Source: Roseateles noduli | GTDB taxonomy: Bacteria; Pseudomonadota; Gammaproteobacteria; Burkholderiales; Burkholderiaceae_C | Assembly: GCA_002205125.1 (NCBI GenBank) | Contig: NIOE01000015.1 | Coordinates: 124,001 to 188,000 of the forward strand | Reading direction: 5' to 3' | Length of the DNA: 64,000 nucleotides | Shown: piece by piece, positions 54,179 to 62,463 of the stretch | Numbering within the stretch: position 1 is the first letter of the stretch | How the letters are laid out: every line of letters begins with the position of its first letter | Position numbers and translations under genes: made by a program | Notes under the pieces: generated by a model | Database searches by the model: none | What the model saw: the letters and a program-made list of their open reading frames with translations, nothing else | Told to the model about the DNA's origin: nothing

Positions 54179-56287
54179 ATGCATACAGCTATGATCGCGG
54201 CCATGTGCCCCGTTGCCCTCGCCGACACGCAGAACGACGTCTTCGCCGACCTCAACCCCGAGCAACGCTCGGCGGTGGAGCACGGCCTCGGCGACGCCGC
54301 CCAGGACGGCCACGGACCGCTGCTGGTGATCGCGGGCGCTGGCTCAGGGAAGACGAAGACGCTCGCGTCGCGCGTGGCACGCCTGATCCAGTCCGGCGCG
54401 GATCCTCAGCGCCTGCTGCTGCTGACCTTCTCCCGCCGCGCCGCCGGCGAGATGGAACGCCGCGCGGGTCGTGTGCTGCATCGCGCACTGGGCCTGGCCT
54501 CGACGCAAGCTCCGCCACGTTTTCCGTGGGCCGGCACCTTCCACAGCGTGGGCGCGCGGCTGCTGCGCGAATACGCCCATCGCATCGGCTTGGCGCCCAA
54601 CTTCACCATCCTCGACCGCGCCGACGCCGAGGACCTGATGGGCCTGCAGCGGCAGGCGCTCGGCCTGGCGGAAACCACCGAGCGTTTTCCGCTGAAGGGG
54701 ACCTGCCTCAACATCTATTCGCGCGTGGTCAACAGCGAGGCGCGGCTGGACCAGGTGCTGCAGGAGCACTTCCCCTGGTGCTTCGCGGTCCACGACGAGC
54801 TCAAGCGCCTGTTCAAGGCTTACGTCGAGGAGAAGCAGCACCAGCAGCTGCTGGACTACGACGACCTGCTGCTCTACTGGTCGGAGCTGATGGGCGATGA
54901 CGCGCTGGCCGCGGAACTCGGCGAGCGCTTCCAGCACGTGCTGGTGGACGAGTACCAGGACACCAACCGGCTGCAGGCGACGATCCTGAAGCGGCTCAAG
55001 CCGCGCGGCGACCGGCTGACGGTGGTCGGGGACGACGCGCAGGCGATCTACTCGTTCCGCGCGGCGGAGGTGCGCAACATCCTGGAGTTCCCGGCGCAGT
55101 TCGATCCGCCGGCGCGCGTGGTCGCGCTGGAGCGCAACTACCGCTCGACGCAGCCCATCCTGGACGCGTCCAACGCGGTGATCGCGATGGCGCGCGAGCG
55201 GCACGAGAAGCGCCTGTGGACCGACAAGGCGTCCAGCGAGCTGCCGCATCTGGTGACCGTCGACGACGAGGCGCGTCAGGCGCAATGGGTCGCGGACAAG
55301 GTGCTGGAACGCCGCGAGCAGGGCCTGAAGCTGACGCGTCAGGCGGTACTGTTCCGGACCTCCAGCCACGCGGCGCCGCTGGAACTGGAGCTGACGCGGC
55401 GCAACATCCCGTTCGTCAAGTTCGGCGGGCTGAAATTCCTCGAGAGCACGCATGTGAAGGACGTGCTCAGCGTGCTGCGCTGGGCCGAGAACCCGCGCGG
55501 CCGGCTGGCGGGATTCCGTGTGGCGCAGCTGCTGCCGGGCTTCGGCCCGGCGAGCGCGAGACGACTGCTCGACACGATGTCGCCAGCCGCCGATCCGGCG
55601 CGGGCGCTGCGCGACTTCGAGCCGCCGCGCGCCGCGGCTTCTTCGTGGGCGGCCTTGCGCGATCTGATGCTGCAGTTGATCTCGGGCGCGAGCTGGCCGC
55701 TGGATCTGGAGGAAGCGGTGCAGTGGTACGCGCCGCATCTGGAGCGGCTGTACGACGACGCGCCGGTGCGGCTCGCCGACCTGGAGCAGATCACGCGCAT
55801 CGCGCAGGGCTACGGATCGCGGGAGCGTTTCCTGACCGAGCTGACGCTGGACCCGCCGGACGCGAGCAGCGACGAGTCGGGCGTGCCGCTGAAGGACGAG
55901 GACTACCTGATCCTGTCGACCATCCATTCCGCCAAGGGCCAGGAGTGGAATGCGGTGTACCTGCTGAACTGCGTGGACGGCTGCATGCCGTCGGACCTGA
56001 GCACCGGCGCGCAGGCGCAGATCGAGGAGGAGCGGCGGCTGCTCTACGTCGCGATGACGCGGGCGAAGGACCATCTGGCGGTGATGGTGCCGCAGCGCTT
56101 CTACGTGACGCAGCAGACGCGCCACGGCGACCGGCACCTCTACGCGAGCGTGTCGCGTTTCCTGCCCGGCAAGGTGGTGCGTCACTTCGAGAAGGTGGGC
56201 CCCGCCAACCAGGCGCAGGCGCCGCTGCCGGAACTCGTGAAGCCGGCGATGGACGTCGCGGCGAAGCTGCGCAAGGCCTGGGACTGA
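54179..56287 (+). CDS. UvrD/Rep-family superfamily 1 DNA helicase
   Basis: A 702-residue ATP-dependent helicase. Motif I is VIAGAGSGKTKTLASRV near residue 52, the Walker B box is HVLVDEYQDTNRLQ, motif III VVGDDAQAIYSFRAAE, motif IV ALERNYRSTQPILDASN, motif V LSTIHSAKGQEWNAVYLLNCVDG and motif VI EERRLLYVAMTRAKDHL. It is shorter than UvrD/PcrA of E. coli and the C-terminal part is minimal. Starts at 54179, 54191 and 54203 are all in frame, and none has a clear ribosome site. Stands alone. Likely in DNA repair or replication restart. Confidence 0.9.
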   Translation: MHTAMIAAMCPVALADTQNDVFADLNPEQRSAVEHGLGDAAQDGHGPLLVIAGAGSGKTKTLASRVARLIQSGADPQRLLLLTFSRRAAGEMERRAGRVLHRALGLASTQAPPRFPWAGTFHSVGARLLREYAHRIGLAPNFTILDRADAEDLMGLQRQALGLAETTERFPLKGTCLNIYSRVVNSEARLDQVLQEHFPWCFAVHDELKRLFKAYVEEKQHQQLLDYDDLLLYWSELMGDDALAAELGERFQHVLVDEYQDTNRLQATILKRLKPRGDRLTVVGDDAQAIYSFRAAEVRNILEFPAQFDPPARVVALERNYRSTQPILDASNAVIAMARERHEKRLWTDKASSELPHLVTVDDEARQAQWVADKVLERREQGLKLTRQAVLFRTSSHAAPLELELTRRNIPFVKFGGLKFLESTHVKDVLSVLRWAENPRGRLAGFRVAQLLPGFGPASARRLLDTMSPAADPARALRDFEPPRAAASSWAALRDLMLQLISGASWPLDLEEAVQWYAPHLERLYDDAPVRLADLEQITRIAQGYGSRERFLTELTLDPPDASSDESGVPLKDEDYLILSTIHSAKGQEWNAVYLLNCVDGCMPSDLSTGAQAQIEEERRLLYVAMTRAKDHLAVMVPQRFYVTQQTRHGDRHLYASVSRFLPGKVVRHFEKVGPANQAQAPLPELVKPAMDVAAKLRKAWD

Positions 56288-56419
56288 GTTCCCCCATCGG
56301 GGCGACTGGATCCCCCGTCACGATCGATTCAATCCCTCATTGGTGCGCACTCTTCGCGTTCGTCGCGGAGCTGCAACTGGGTGGAGGGCGAGGCGCCGGA
56401 GCGCTCATAGCATGAAGGC

Positions 56420-56914
56420 ATGCAGTCTCCCGCCCTTGCCAAAGCGGCTGCCGCACTCCTCGCGGCCTGCCCGCCCAGCCTGATCCCGCAGTGGATCCAG
56501 GACGTCAACACACTCGTCGGTCTGATCGGCTTCGCGATCACGCTGGTGGTGTGGTGGCAAGTGAAGAACGTGAGGCTGTCGTTCCGATTGCGAGTTCGCA
56601 TTCCCGCCATCACCAAGAGTCTGGATGAGACCCTGGCTCTCCTTGACAAGGAACTCGATCTGCAGGATCGGAACCGACGGCGTCTGCGGTCGACCTTCTC
56701 TTCTTCCTTTGCCCACCTGGAAGCCGTGCTTCCTATCGCGCCGTCCCCTGCGCGCCAGGCAGTCGAGCAAGCCATCGACTTCGTCGCAAAGGCGATGGAT
56801 GCCCTGGAAACCGACTCCGCAGTCGACGAGGGCGTCGAGGCCAAGGCGCGAGACGCCGTCGGACGGGCATCGACTCAACTTCACCATGCATCTGAAAACC
56901 TTCTGTGGGATTAA
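56420..56914 (+). CDS. Unknown membrane-anchored protein, first gene of a coupled pair
   Basis: A 164-residue protein with one membrane segment (about residues 30-47, NTLVGLIGFAITLVVWW) followed by a basic stretch and a long helical cytoplasmic domain (SLDETLALLDKELDLQDRN onwards). The Cys in LLAACPPSL might be processed, but the lipobox is poor. Two bases separate its stop from the ATG of the next gene, which implies coupled translation. I recognise no family. The lower GC and plainer codon use than neighbouring genes are consistent with recent acquisition, a possibility only. Confidence 0.65.
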   Translation: MQSPALAKAAAALLAACPPSLIPQWIQDVNTLVGLIGFAITLVVWWQVKNVRLSFRLRVRIPAITKSLDETLALLDKELDLQDRNRRRLRSTFSSSFAHLEAVLPIAPSPARQAVEQAIDFVAKAMDALETDSAVDEGVEAKARDAVGRASTQLHHASENLLWD

Positions 56915-56916
56915 CC

Positions 56917-57411
56917 ATGCACTTCGACATTGAATGCCAATCTCTCATCTCCGTACTGCACGGGCAGACGCTTGCTCGCAAGGTCCAATGGCAGAAGCCG
57001 GCCGACGCGCCCGCAGGAAAGGGAGAGGATCGAAGCGCACTCCGGTACGAGGCGACGTATCACGAGGCGCGCTTCGCGCTCTATCAGCAGGATGGTCTCC
57101 AACGGAACCCGTCAACGGGAATGGACGGTTCTTCGATCTGGTTCGTGCTGGCCATCCTCGACGAACAGGACTCGGAATTCTGGCGCGAGGTGGATTCGAA
57201 CGGCAGCGTCAGTCGCCTGTATCGCCTGGTCCAACGCCGTGCGACGCCCATCGACCAGATCTACGCCGCCATCGTCGACCCCGTCTACGAACAGCTCGAC
57301 CGTGAAGCGGCGGAGTACCGACGAGAGAATTCCGGCTGGCGAGCCAGTCTCCGTCGATTCAAGCGGACGTTCGTCGCGCGCTTCATGTCGATGCCTTCGG
57401 CGCGCGCGTAA
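56917..57411 (+). CDS. Unknown soluble protein, second gene of a coupled pair
   Basis: A 164-residue protein from ATG 56917 (MHFDIECQSLISVLHGQ); a GTG at 56905 would add four residues and overlap the preceding gene. It has no membrane segment or signal. The middle is EARFALYQQDGLQ and SSIWFVLAILDEQDSEFWRE, followed by a basic end (RRFKRTFVARFMSM). No family is recognised. Two consecutive inverted repeats, one of them overlapping the stop codon, follow the gene. Confidence 0.62.
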   Translation: MHFDIECQSLISVLHGQTLARKVQWQKPADAPAGKGEDRSALRYEATYHEARFALYQQDGLQRNPSTGMDGSSIWFVLAILDEQDSEFWREVDSNGSVSRLYRLVQRRATPIDQIYAAIVDPVYEQLDREAAEYRRENSGWRASLRRFKRTFVARFMSMPSARA

Positions 57412-57470
57412 CGCACGTTACGGCAAGCCCGGATGGCGGTCCGTCGCGAAGAACTTAAACTTCGCGACGG
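57407..57470. repeat. Two consecutive inverted repeats after the unknown pair
   Basis: CGTAACG-CA-CGTTACG (57407-57422) includes the stop codon of the preceding gene. Next, CCGTCGCGAAG (57441-57451) and CTTCGCGACGG (57460-57470) form a perfect 11-base stem around an 8-base AT-rich loop. Neither is followed by a T run. They may end transcription of the pair or act as boundary elements. Confidence 0.6.
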
Positions 57471-57490
57471 TCAAACCCTGACCCCGCGCT

Positions 57491-57538
57491 TTCCGGAAGA
57501 TCTCCGGACAAGTTCCCGGACCACCTCCCGGACCCAGC
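57491..57538 (+). repeat. Degenerate 12-base tandem repeat upstream of pbpG
   Basis: TTCCGGAAGATC, TCCGGACAAGTT, CCCGGACCACCT and CCCGGACCCAGC follow each other in register, sharing a CCGGA core every 12 bases. The block ends 22 bases before the pbpG start, in the region where its promoter or leader should be. Confidence 0.55.
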
Positions 57539-57560
57539 CCGCCAGCCCAGCCCGACCGCC

Positions 57561-58589
57561 GTGACGATCCGCGACACCGTTCTCCGCACCCTCGCCCACA
57601 CCAACTGGAAGCTCGCACTGCCGGCGCTGATCCTCACCTGCGGTTGCCTGATCGTGGAGGCCGCCAGCGACGATCCCGAGGTCGTCGTGCCGACGACCGC
57701 CCCCACGACGGCCGCGATCAGTCCCAACGGCGTCCTGACGCCCGCGCCGGCCGGCGCCTCCGCACCGGCGCCGACGGCATCCTCTCCCCTGATCGCCAAA
57801 TCGCCGGACACGGTCGTCGCCCCGACGCCCTCCGACGAGCCGCTGATGAAGCTCCCCGTCAACGCCCGCCACATGCTGGTGGTCGACGACAGCGGGCGCG
57901 TGCTGATGTCCAAGGAACCGGACACCGTCGTGCCCATCGCCTCGCTGACCAAGCTGATGACGGCGATGGTGGTGCTGGACGCGAAGCAGGACATGAACGA
58001 GGAGATCAAGATCGACGACGCCGACGTCGACCGCCTCAAGCACAGCAAGTCGCGCGTGCGCGTCGGCGCCACGATGAGCCGGGAAGCCGCGTTGGAACTG
58101 GCGCTGATCTCGTCCGAGAACCGGGCCGCGTCGGCGCTGGCTCGCCACTTCCCCGGCGGCATGCCGGCCTACGAGGCGGCCGTCGTCGCCAAGATCCGCG
58201 CGCTGGGGCTGTCGCACACGGCACTGGCCGACCCGACGGGACTCTCGCCCAACAACACCTCGACGGCCGCCGAGGTCGCCCGCATCGCCGCGGCTGCGTC
58301 CAAGTACCCCGTGATCGCGCGCATCAGCAGCGACAAGTCCAGCGCGGTCGAGGTCAACGGCCGCCCGCGCGAGCTGCGCAACACCAACCACCTGGTGGGC
58401 GCCAAGGGCTGGGACATCCGCCTGTCCAAGACCGGCTACACCGAAGAAGCCGGGCGCTGCCTGGCGATGCGGATGAAGAGCGGCGGACAGACCATCACGG
58501 TCATCCTGCTGGACGCCGACGGCTCCGCGCAGCGCCTGCGCGACGCGGCCGCGATCCGCAAGTCGCTGGCGAAGATCGCCGCGGCCTGA
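57561..58589 (+). CDS. pbpG: D-alanyl-D-alanine endopeptidase, PBP7 type
   Basis: A 342-residue S11-family penicillin-binding protein that cuts D-Ala-meso-DAP cross-bridges in peptidoglycan. Active-site set: IASLTKLM (S128, K131), SSEN (S185-N187) and KTGYT (K290). The N-terminus (LALPALILTCGCLIVEAAS) is a signal/anchor with a possible lipid-modified cysteine, followed by a Pro/Thr/Ala linker of about 65 residues. The C-terminal domain of DacA-type carboxypeptidases is absent, which supports PBP7. The start codon is GTG at 57561. Confidence 0.9.
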   Translation: MTIRDTVLRTLAHTNWKLALPALILTCGCLIVEAASDDPEVVVPTTAPTTAAISPNGVLTPAPAGASAPAPTASSPLIAKSPDTVVAPTPSDEPLMKLPVNARHMLVVDDSGRVLMSKEPDTVVPIASLTKLMTAMVVLDAKQDMNEEIKIDDADVDRLKHSKSRVRVGATMSREAALELALISSENRAASALARHFPGGMPAYEAAVVAKIRALGLSHTALADPTGLSPNNTSTAAEVARIAAAASKYPVIARISSDKSSAVEVNGRPRELRNTNHLVGAKGWDIRLSKTGYTEEAGRCLAMRMKSGGQTITVILLDADGSAQRLRDAAAIRKSLAKIAAA

Positions 58590-58748
58590 CCCCCCTCATT
58601 GCGCCTGTAATCCCCCTCGCGGGGGACGCGAACAGGTTCTTTGAGGCTGGTCAAACAACCATCAGATTCGGCATTCGCGCCACGCCTCCTGTGGCCCATC
58701 ACTCCTAGCATCTGCGGCTCCTCTCACCGCATGTCCAGGAGCCATCGC

Positions 58749-59276
58749 ATGCACCCTCATTCCCAGAAAACCACCGACGCCACGTCTGGCGCGCACACGC
58801 AACCCGACTTCCACCACGTGATCTATCGACTCGACCAATTGGCCGGGGAGACCCACAAGCTTCGGGAGGAGATGCAGGTCGGATTCGCCAAGGTTCACAG
58901 CGAATTGCAGACCATGAGGACGGATCAGGAGTCCTTCAAGAAGGAGCTCGCCGATCAGCGTCTCGACTACACCAAGGAAATCAGCCAGTGCCGCGCCGAA
59001 TTCCGGGCGGACCTCCATGCGAGCCGCGCTGAGTTCAAGGACGAGCTTCATGCCATGCGTGACAAGTTCAGCAAGGAATTCGGCGTCATGCTGGATCGCT
59101 CCAGGATCGACATGAAGGAGTTCGTCGCCTCGGTAGTCGCGACCGTCGACGACCGCATCAAGCTGAGCGGTCAGGCCTCGGACCTCCGGCTCCTCAAGTG
59201 GTGCGCCCGCGCCGCCCTCAGCTCGTCCGCCGCGGCGGGCAGCCTCGCGTACGCGGTGTCGAAGCTCATGCCGTGA
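58749..59276 (+). CDS. Coiled-coil protein with C-terminal membrane helix, copy 1
   Basis: A 175-residue protein of unknown function. After a short polar head (MHPHSQKTTDATSG) comes a long alpha-helical coiled coil (about residues 22-135, with heptads such as LREEMQVGFAKVHSELQTM), then LLKWCARAALSSSAAAGSLAY, a hydrophobic tail near the C-terminus. The layout suggests a tail-anchored protein oriented to the cytoplasm, comparable to DUF1640/CCDC90-like proteins, though I am not sure of that link. AGGAG precedes the ATG by eight bases. The following gene is a paralogue of exactly the same length. Confidence 0.72.
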   Translation: MHPHSQKTTDATSGAHTQPDFHHVIYRLDQLAGETHKLREEMQVGFAKVHSELQTMRTDQESFKKELADQRLDYTKEISQCRAEFRADLHASRAEFKDELHAMRDKFSKEFGVMLDRSRIDMKEFVASVVATVDDRIKLSGQASDLRLLKWCARAALSSSAAAGSLAYAVSKLMP

Positions 59277-59336
59277 TGCGGTCTGAGCTGCCCGTTCCGC
59301 CGCGCCCCTCACCGGAAGAAGTCCAGGAGTCGATAC

Positions 59337-59864
59337 ATGCATCCCGATACCGCACAGACCACCAACGTCACCTTGCTGCCGCAGCAACCGCCGCAACAGC
59401 AACAGCAACAGCAATCCAACTTCGCCCTCGTCGTGCACCGGCTCGATGATCACTCTGCAAGGCTCGAGAAGCTCGATGCAAAGATCGAGAAGCTCGACGC
59501 GAAGGTGGAGGCACTACAAGCCGGACTGACCGCAGTCCGTCTCGAAACGCGAGACCAGATCCAGGCCTTGCGCAACGACATGCATACGCAGGGCCAGTCA
59601 CTTCGCAACGACATTCAGGCTCAAGGGCAATCGCTTCACAAGGACATGCACACGCACTTCGAGAAGTTCCGAAAGGAAATGAAGGCCGACATGCGAGAAG
59701 TCGTGACCGCTGCGATGGCTCCCGTCAACGAGCGCTTCAACACGATGGACGAGCGCATCAAGCACGCGGTCACTGCGGCCGACAACAAGCTGCTCCGCTG
59801 GTGCGCCGGTTCGGCGGCCGGCTCTTCGGGCCTCGCCTACCTGGTGTCACGGCTGCTGTCATGA
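59337..59864 (+). CDS. Coiled-coil protein with C-terminal membrane helix, copy 2
   Basis: A 175-residue paralogue of the preceding protein. Both start MHP, both have VxxRLD at the start of the helix, both end in LL(K/R)WCAxxA-type sequence followed by a hydrophobic tail (SGLAYLVSRLLS here). The middle differs: this copy has EKLDAKIEKLDAKVEAL repeats, QALRNDMHTQGQSLRNDIQ repeats and a polyglutamine run near residue 20. The ribosome site CCAGGAG and spacing are also shared. Tandem duplication followed by divergence is the simplest explanation. Function is unknown. Confidence 0.72.
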   Translation: MHPDTAQTTNVTLLPQQPPQQQQQQQSNFALVVHRLDDHSARLEKLDAKIEKLDAKVEALQAGLTAVRLETRDQIQALRNDMHTQGQSLRNDIQAQGQSLHKDMHTHFEKFRKEMKADMREVVTAAMAPVNERFNTMDERIKHAVTAADNKLLRWCAGSAAGSSGLAYLVSRLLS

Positions 59865-59901
59865 CAGCAGCCGGAGGGAGCATCGTTCGCGCCTCCCTCC
59901 G
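59851..59901. repeat. 22-base perfect palindrome and a second inverted repeat at the 3' end of copy 2
   Basis: Positions 59851-59872 are a perfect 22-base palindrome (half-site GGCTGCTGTCA) that contains the stop codon. It is followed by CGGAGGGAG (59872-59880) and CTCCCTCCG (59893-59901) around a 12-base loop. The two structures abut. Without T runs they are weak terminators at best. Confidence 0.65.
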
Positions 59902-59986
59902 TCACCCGCAGTAGGCCCCGTCCTACCCGCCCCATGAGCCACCGGAGCTACTGTCGAGCCATATCGGCAGACCGGGTCCAGCCCTC

Positions 59987-61912
59987 ATGGTTCACTCCTC
60001 CTCCCCTGCGACGGACCTGCCGCCGTCTGCGCCTCCCGCGCCGCCCGTTGCGCCCAAGAAGGCGAAACGACGCCGCCCGCCGCGCCTGTCCGCCGCCGCC
60101 TGGCGCCAGTTCATGCAGATCGCCCGGCCCTACTGGCTCGGCGACCAGCGCAAGGCCGCCTGGGGGCTGCTGCTGCTCATGATCGTGCTGATGCTGTGCG
60201 AGACCCAGCTCGCCGTCATGCTCAACGACAAGACCGGCGAGATGACCTCCGCGCTCGCCGAGCGCAACCACTCGCGCTTCTGGCTCGCGGTGCGCGACAG
60301 CCTCATCGTGCTGGGCTTCGCGGTGCCGGTGTACGCCTTCTACTACTACATGCGCGACGCGTTCTCCAACCATTGGCGACGCTGGCTCACCGGCAGGTTC
60401 CTCGACGGCTACCTCGACGGCCGCAAGTACTACGAGATCGGCGCCGGCACCACCGGCGGTGCCGCCGACATCGACAACCCCGACCAGCGCATCTCCGAGG
60501 ACATCAACACCTTCACCGGCCGCTCCACCCACTTCGTGCTGCTGATGATCGGCTCGGCGATGCAGCTGGTGGCCTTCTGCGCCGTGCTGTGGTCGCTGTC
60601 CAAGCTGCTGGTGGCCTTCCTCGTGGTCTACGCCACCGTGGGGACCTTCCTCGCGCTCTACGTCTTCGGCTCGCCGCTGATCCAGCTGAACTTCTGGCAG
60701 CTGCGCCGCGAGGCCGACTTCCGCTTCGGCCTCATGCGGCTGCGCGAGAACGCCGAATCCATCGCGTTCTACCGCGGCGAGCCGCAGGAGCGCGCCCACA
60801 TCGAAGGCCGCTTCGAGTCCGTCTACCAGAACTACTGGAAGCTGATCCGCAAGCAGCGCGCGCTCAACCTGTTCCAGCGCGGCTTCAGCCAGCTGACGCT
60901 GGTCGTGCCGGCGGTGATCCTGGCCGAGCGCGTGCTCTCGGGCGACCTGGAAGTCGGCGCCGCCGTGCAGGCCGCGGGCGCCTTCGCCGCGGTGCTGACG
61001 GCCGTCTCGCTGATCGTCGACAACTTCGAGAGCCTGAGCCGCTTCGTCGCCGGCATCGACCGGCTGCACGCGCTCTCCGAGGTCATGCACAAGCGCAAGC
61101 CCCGCGACGAACGCGCGCGCGAGAAGATCGAAACGAAACACGCCGACCAGCTCGCCCTGCGCGAGCTCACGCTCTACACGCCGCAGTTCGACCGCCTGCT
61201 GGTGGAGAAGCTCGACGTCGCGCTAAAGCCCGGCGAGAGCCTGCTGATCACCGGCGTGAGCGGCTGCGGCAAGAGCTCGCTGCTGCGTGCGATCGCCGGC
61301 CTGTGGCGCAGCGGCGAAGGCACCATCGAGCATCCGCCGCTGGAAGACGTGTTCTTCCTGCCGCAGCGCCCCTACCTGCAGCCCGGCACGCTGCGCAGCC
61401 AGATGATCTATCCGGACACGAGCACCGAGCTCGACGACGACGCGCTGCGCGCCATCCTCGACGAGGTCTGCCTGCCCGAGCTCGCCGACCGCGTCGGCGG
61501 GCTGGACGCCTCGCAGGACTGGGAGAAGCTGCTGTCCATGGGCGAGCAGCAGCGGCTGGCCTTCGCGCGGGTGCTGGTGCGCACGCCGAAGATGGTCATC
61601 CTCGACGAAGCCACCAGCGCGCTGGACGGCTGCAACGAGCGCCGACTCTACGAGCGCCTGTGCCGCGACGGCGTCACGCTGGTGAGCATCGCCCACCGCC
61701 ACGCGGTGCTGCAGCATCACACGCACGTGCTGCGCCTGACCGGCGGCGGTGCGTGGCAGCTGCATCCCGCCGAGGGCTACGATTTCGACGCCGTGGAGGC
61801 GGAGGCCGAGGCCGCGCGGGAAGCGGCGCTTGAAGCGGCGATCGAGGCGAAGCTGGCCGACGGCGCGGGCGCCGGTCCGGTGGCGAAGCCGAGCGAGAAG
61901 GAGTCGACATGA
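59987..61912 (+). CDS. SbmA/BacA-like ABC transporter with ATPase domain (YddA type)
   Basis: A 641-residue half-transporter. After a proline-rich head come six helices of the SbmA/BacA fold (WLGDQRKAAWGLLLLMIVL, FYYYMRDAFSNHWRRWLTG, NPDQRISEDINTF and FRFGLMRLRENAESIAFYRG are typical). The ATPase domain follows: Walker A GVSGCGKSSLLRAI near residue 424, FFLPQRPYLQPGTLR, the signature LLSMGEQQRLAFARV (serine/methionine in place of the standard LSGGQ, as usual for the YddA/ABCD group) and DEATSALD. The C-terminal 40 residues are Ala/Glu rich. Relatives take up peptides or export fatty-acid derivatives. Confidence 0.88.
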   Translation: MVHSSSPATDLPPSAPPAPPVAPKKAKRRRPPRLSAAAWRQFMQIARPYWLGDQRKAAWGLLLLMIVLMLCETQLAVMLNDKTGEMTSALAERNHSRFWLAVRDSLIVLGFAVPVYAFYYYMRDAFSNHWRRWLTGRFLDGYLDGRKYYEIGAGTTGGAADIDNPDQRISEDINTFTGRSTHFVLLMIGSAMQLVAFCAVLWSLSKLLVAFLVVYATVGTFLALYVFGSPLIQLNFWQLRREADFRFGLMRLRENAESIAFYRGEPQERAHIEGRFESVYQNYWKLIRKQRALNLFQRGFSQLTLVVPAVILAERVLSGDLEVGAAVQAAGAFAAVLTAVSLIVDNFESLSRFVAGIDRLHALSEVMHKRKPRDERAREKIETKHADQLALRELTLYTPQFDRLLVEKLDVALKPGESLLITGVSGCGKSSLLRAIAGLWRSGEGTIEHPPLEDVFFLPQRPYLQPGTLRSQMIYPDTSTELDDDALRAILDEVCLPELADRVGGLDASQDWEKLLSMGEQQRLAFARVLVRTPKMVILDEATSALDGCNERRLYERLCRDGVTLVSIAHRHAVLQHHTHVLRLTGGGAWQLHPAEGYDFDAVEAEAEAAREAALEAAIEAKLADGAGAGPVAKPSEKEST

Positions 61913-62463
61913 GCAGTTGGACCGATGAAGTCGTCGCCACCGTGCGCTCCGAGTTCTCCGACGTCCCCGACGTCGCGCAGATCACGCGCATCGCCGTGCG
62001 CCTGCTGCTCGCGGCGGTGCTGGGCGGCATCCTCGGCTACGAACGCGAGCACCACGGCAAGGCCGCCGGCATCCGCACCCACATGCTGGTGTCGCTGGGG
62101 GCGGCGCTGTTCGTGCTGGTGCCGCAGCAGGGCGGCATGGCGCTGGCCGACATGAGCCGCGTGCTGCAGGGCGTCATCGCCGGCATCGGGTTCCTGGGCG
62201 CTGGCGCGATCCTCAAGCTCAAGGACGAGGAGCAGGTCCACGGCCTGACCACCGCCGCCAGCATCTGGATGACTGCCGCCATCGGCATCGCCTGCGGCCT
62301 GGGCCGCGAGGCCACCGCCGTCTTCAGCATGCTGCTGGCGCTGCTCATCCTCGCCGTGCTGCCGCTGTTCACCCGGCCGCATCCCCGGCAGGACGAGGAC
62401 CGGAAGGCGGATGTCCCGCGGGGCCGCCCGCAAGAGGACGGTGACCGGGAGCGCTCAGCTTGA
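61909..62463 (+). CDS. mgtC: MgtC/SapB-family membrane protein
   Basis: A 184-residue inner-membrane protein with five helices. Family sequences are RLLLAAVLGGILGYEREHHGKAAGIRTHML, LVSLGAALFVLV, QGVIAGIGFLGAGAI and TAASIWMTAAIGIACGLG, given here in parts. MgtC proteins support growth at low magnesium and modulate the F-ATPase in some bacteria. The soluble C-terminal domain of Salmonella MgtC is missing, as in SapB. The ATG overlaps the ABC transporter stop (ATGA). The 3' end overlaps a convergent gene by 95 bases. Confidence 0.88.
   Translation: MSSWTDEVVATVRSEFSDVPDVAQITRIAVRLLLAAVLGGILGYEREHHGKAAGIRTHMLVSLGAALFVLVPQQGGMALADMSRVLQGVIAGIGFLGAGAILKLKDEEQVHGLTTAASIWMTAAIGIACGLGREATAVFSMLLALLILAVLPLFTRPHPRQDEDRKADVPRGRPQEDGDRERSA

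Noticed and set aside
58611-58626. Terminator after pbpG
   Set aside because: TCCCCC/GGGGGA forms only a six-base stem and has no T run, so it is too weak to call.
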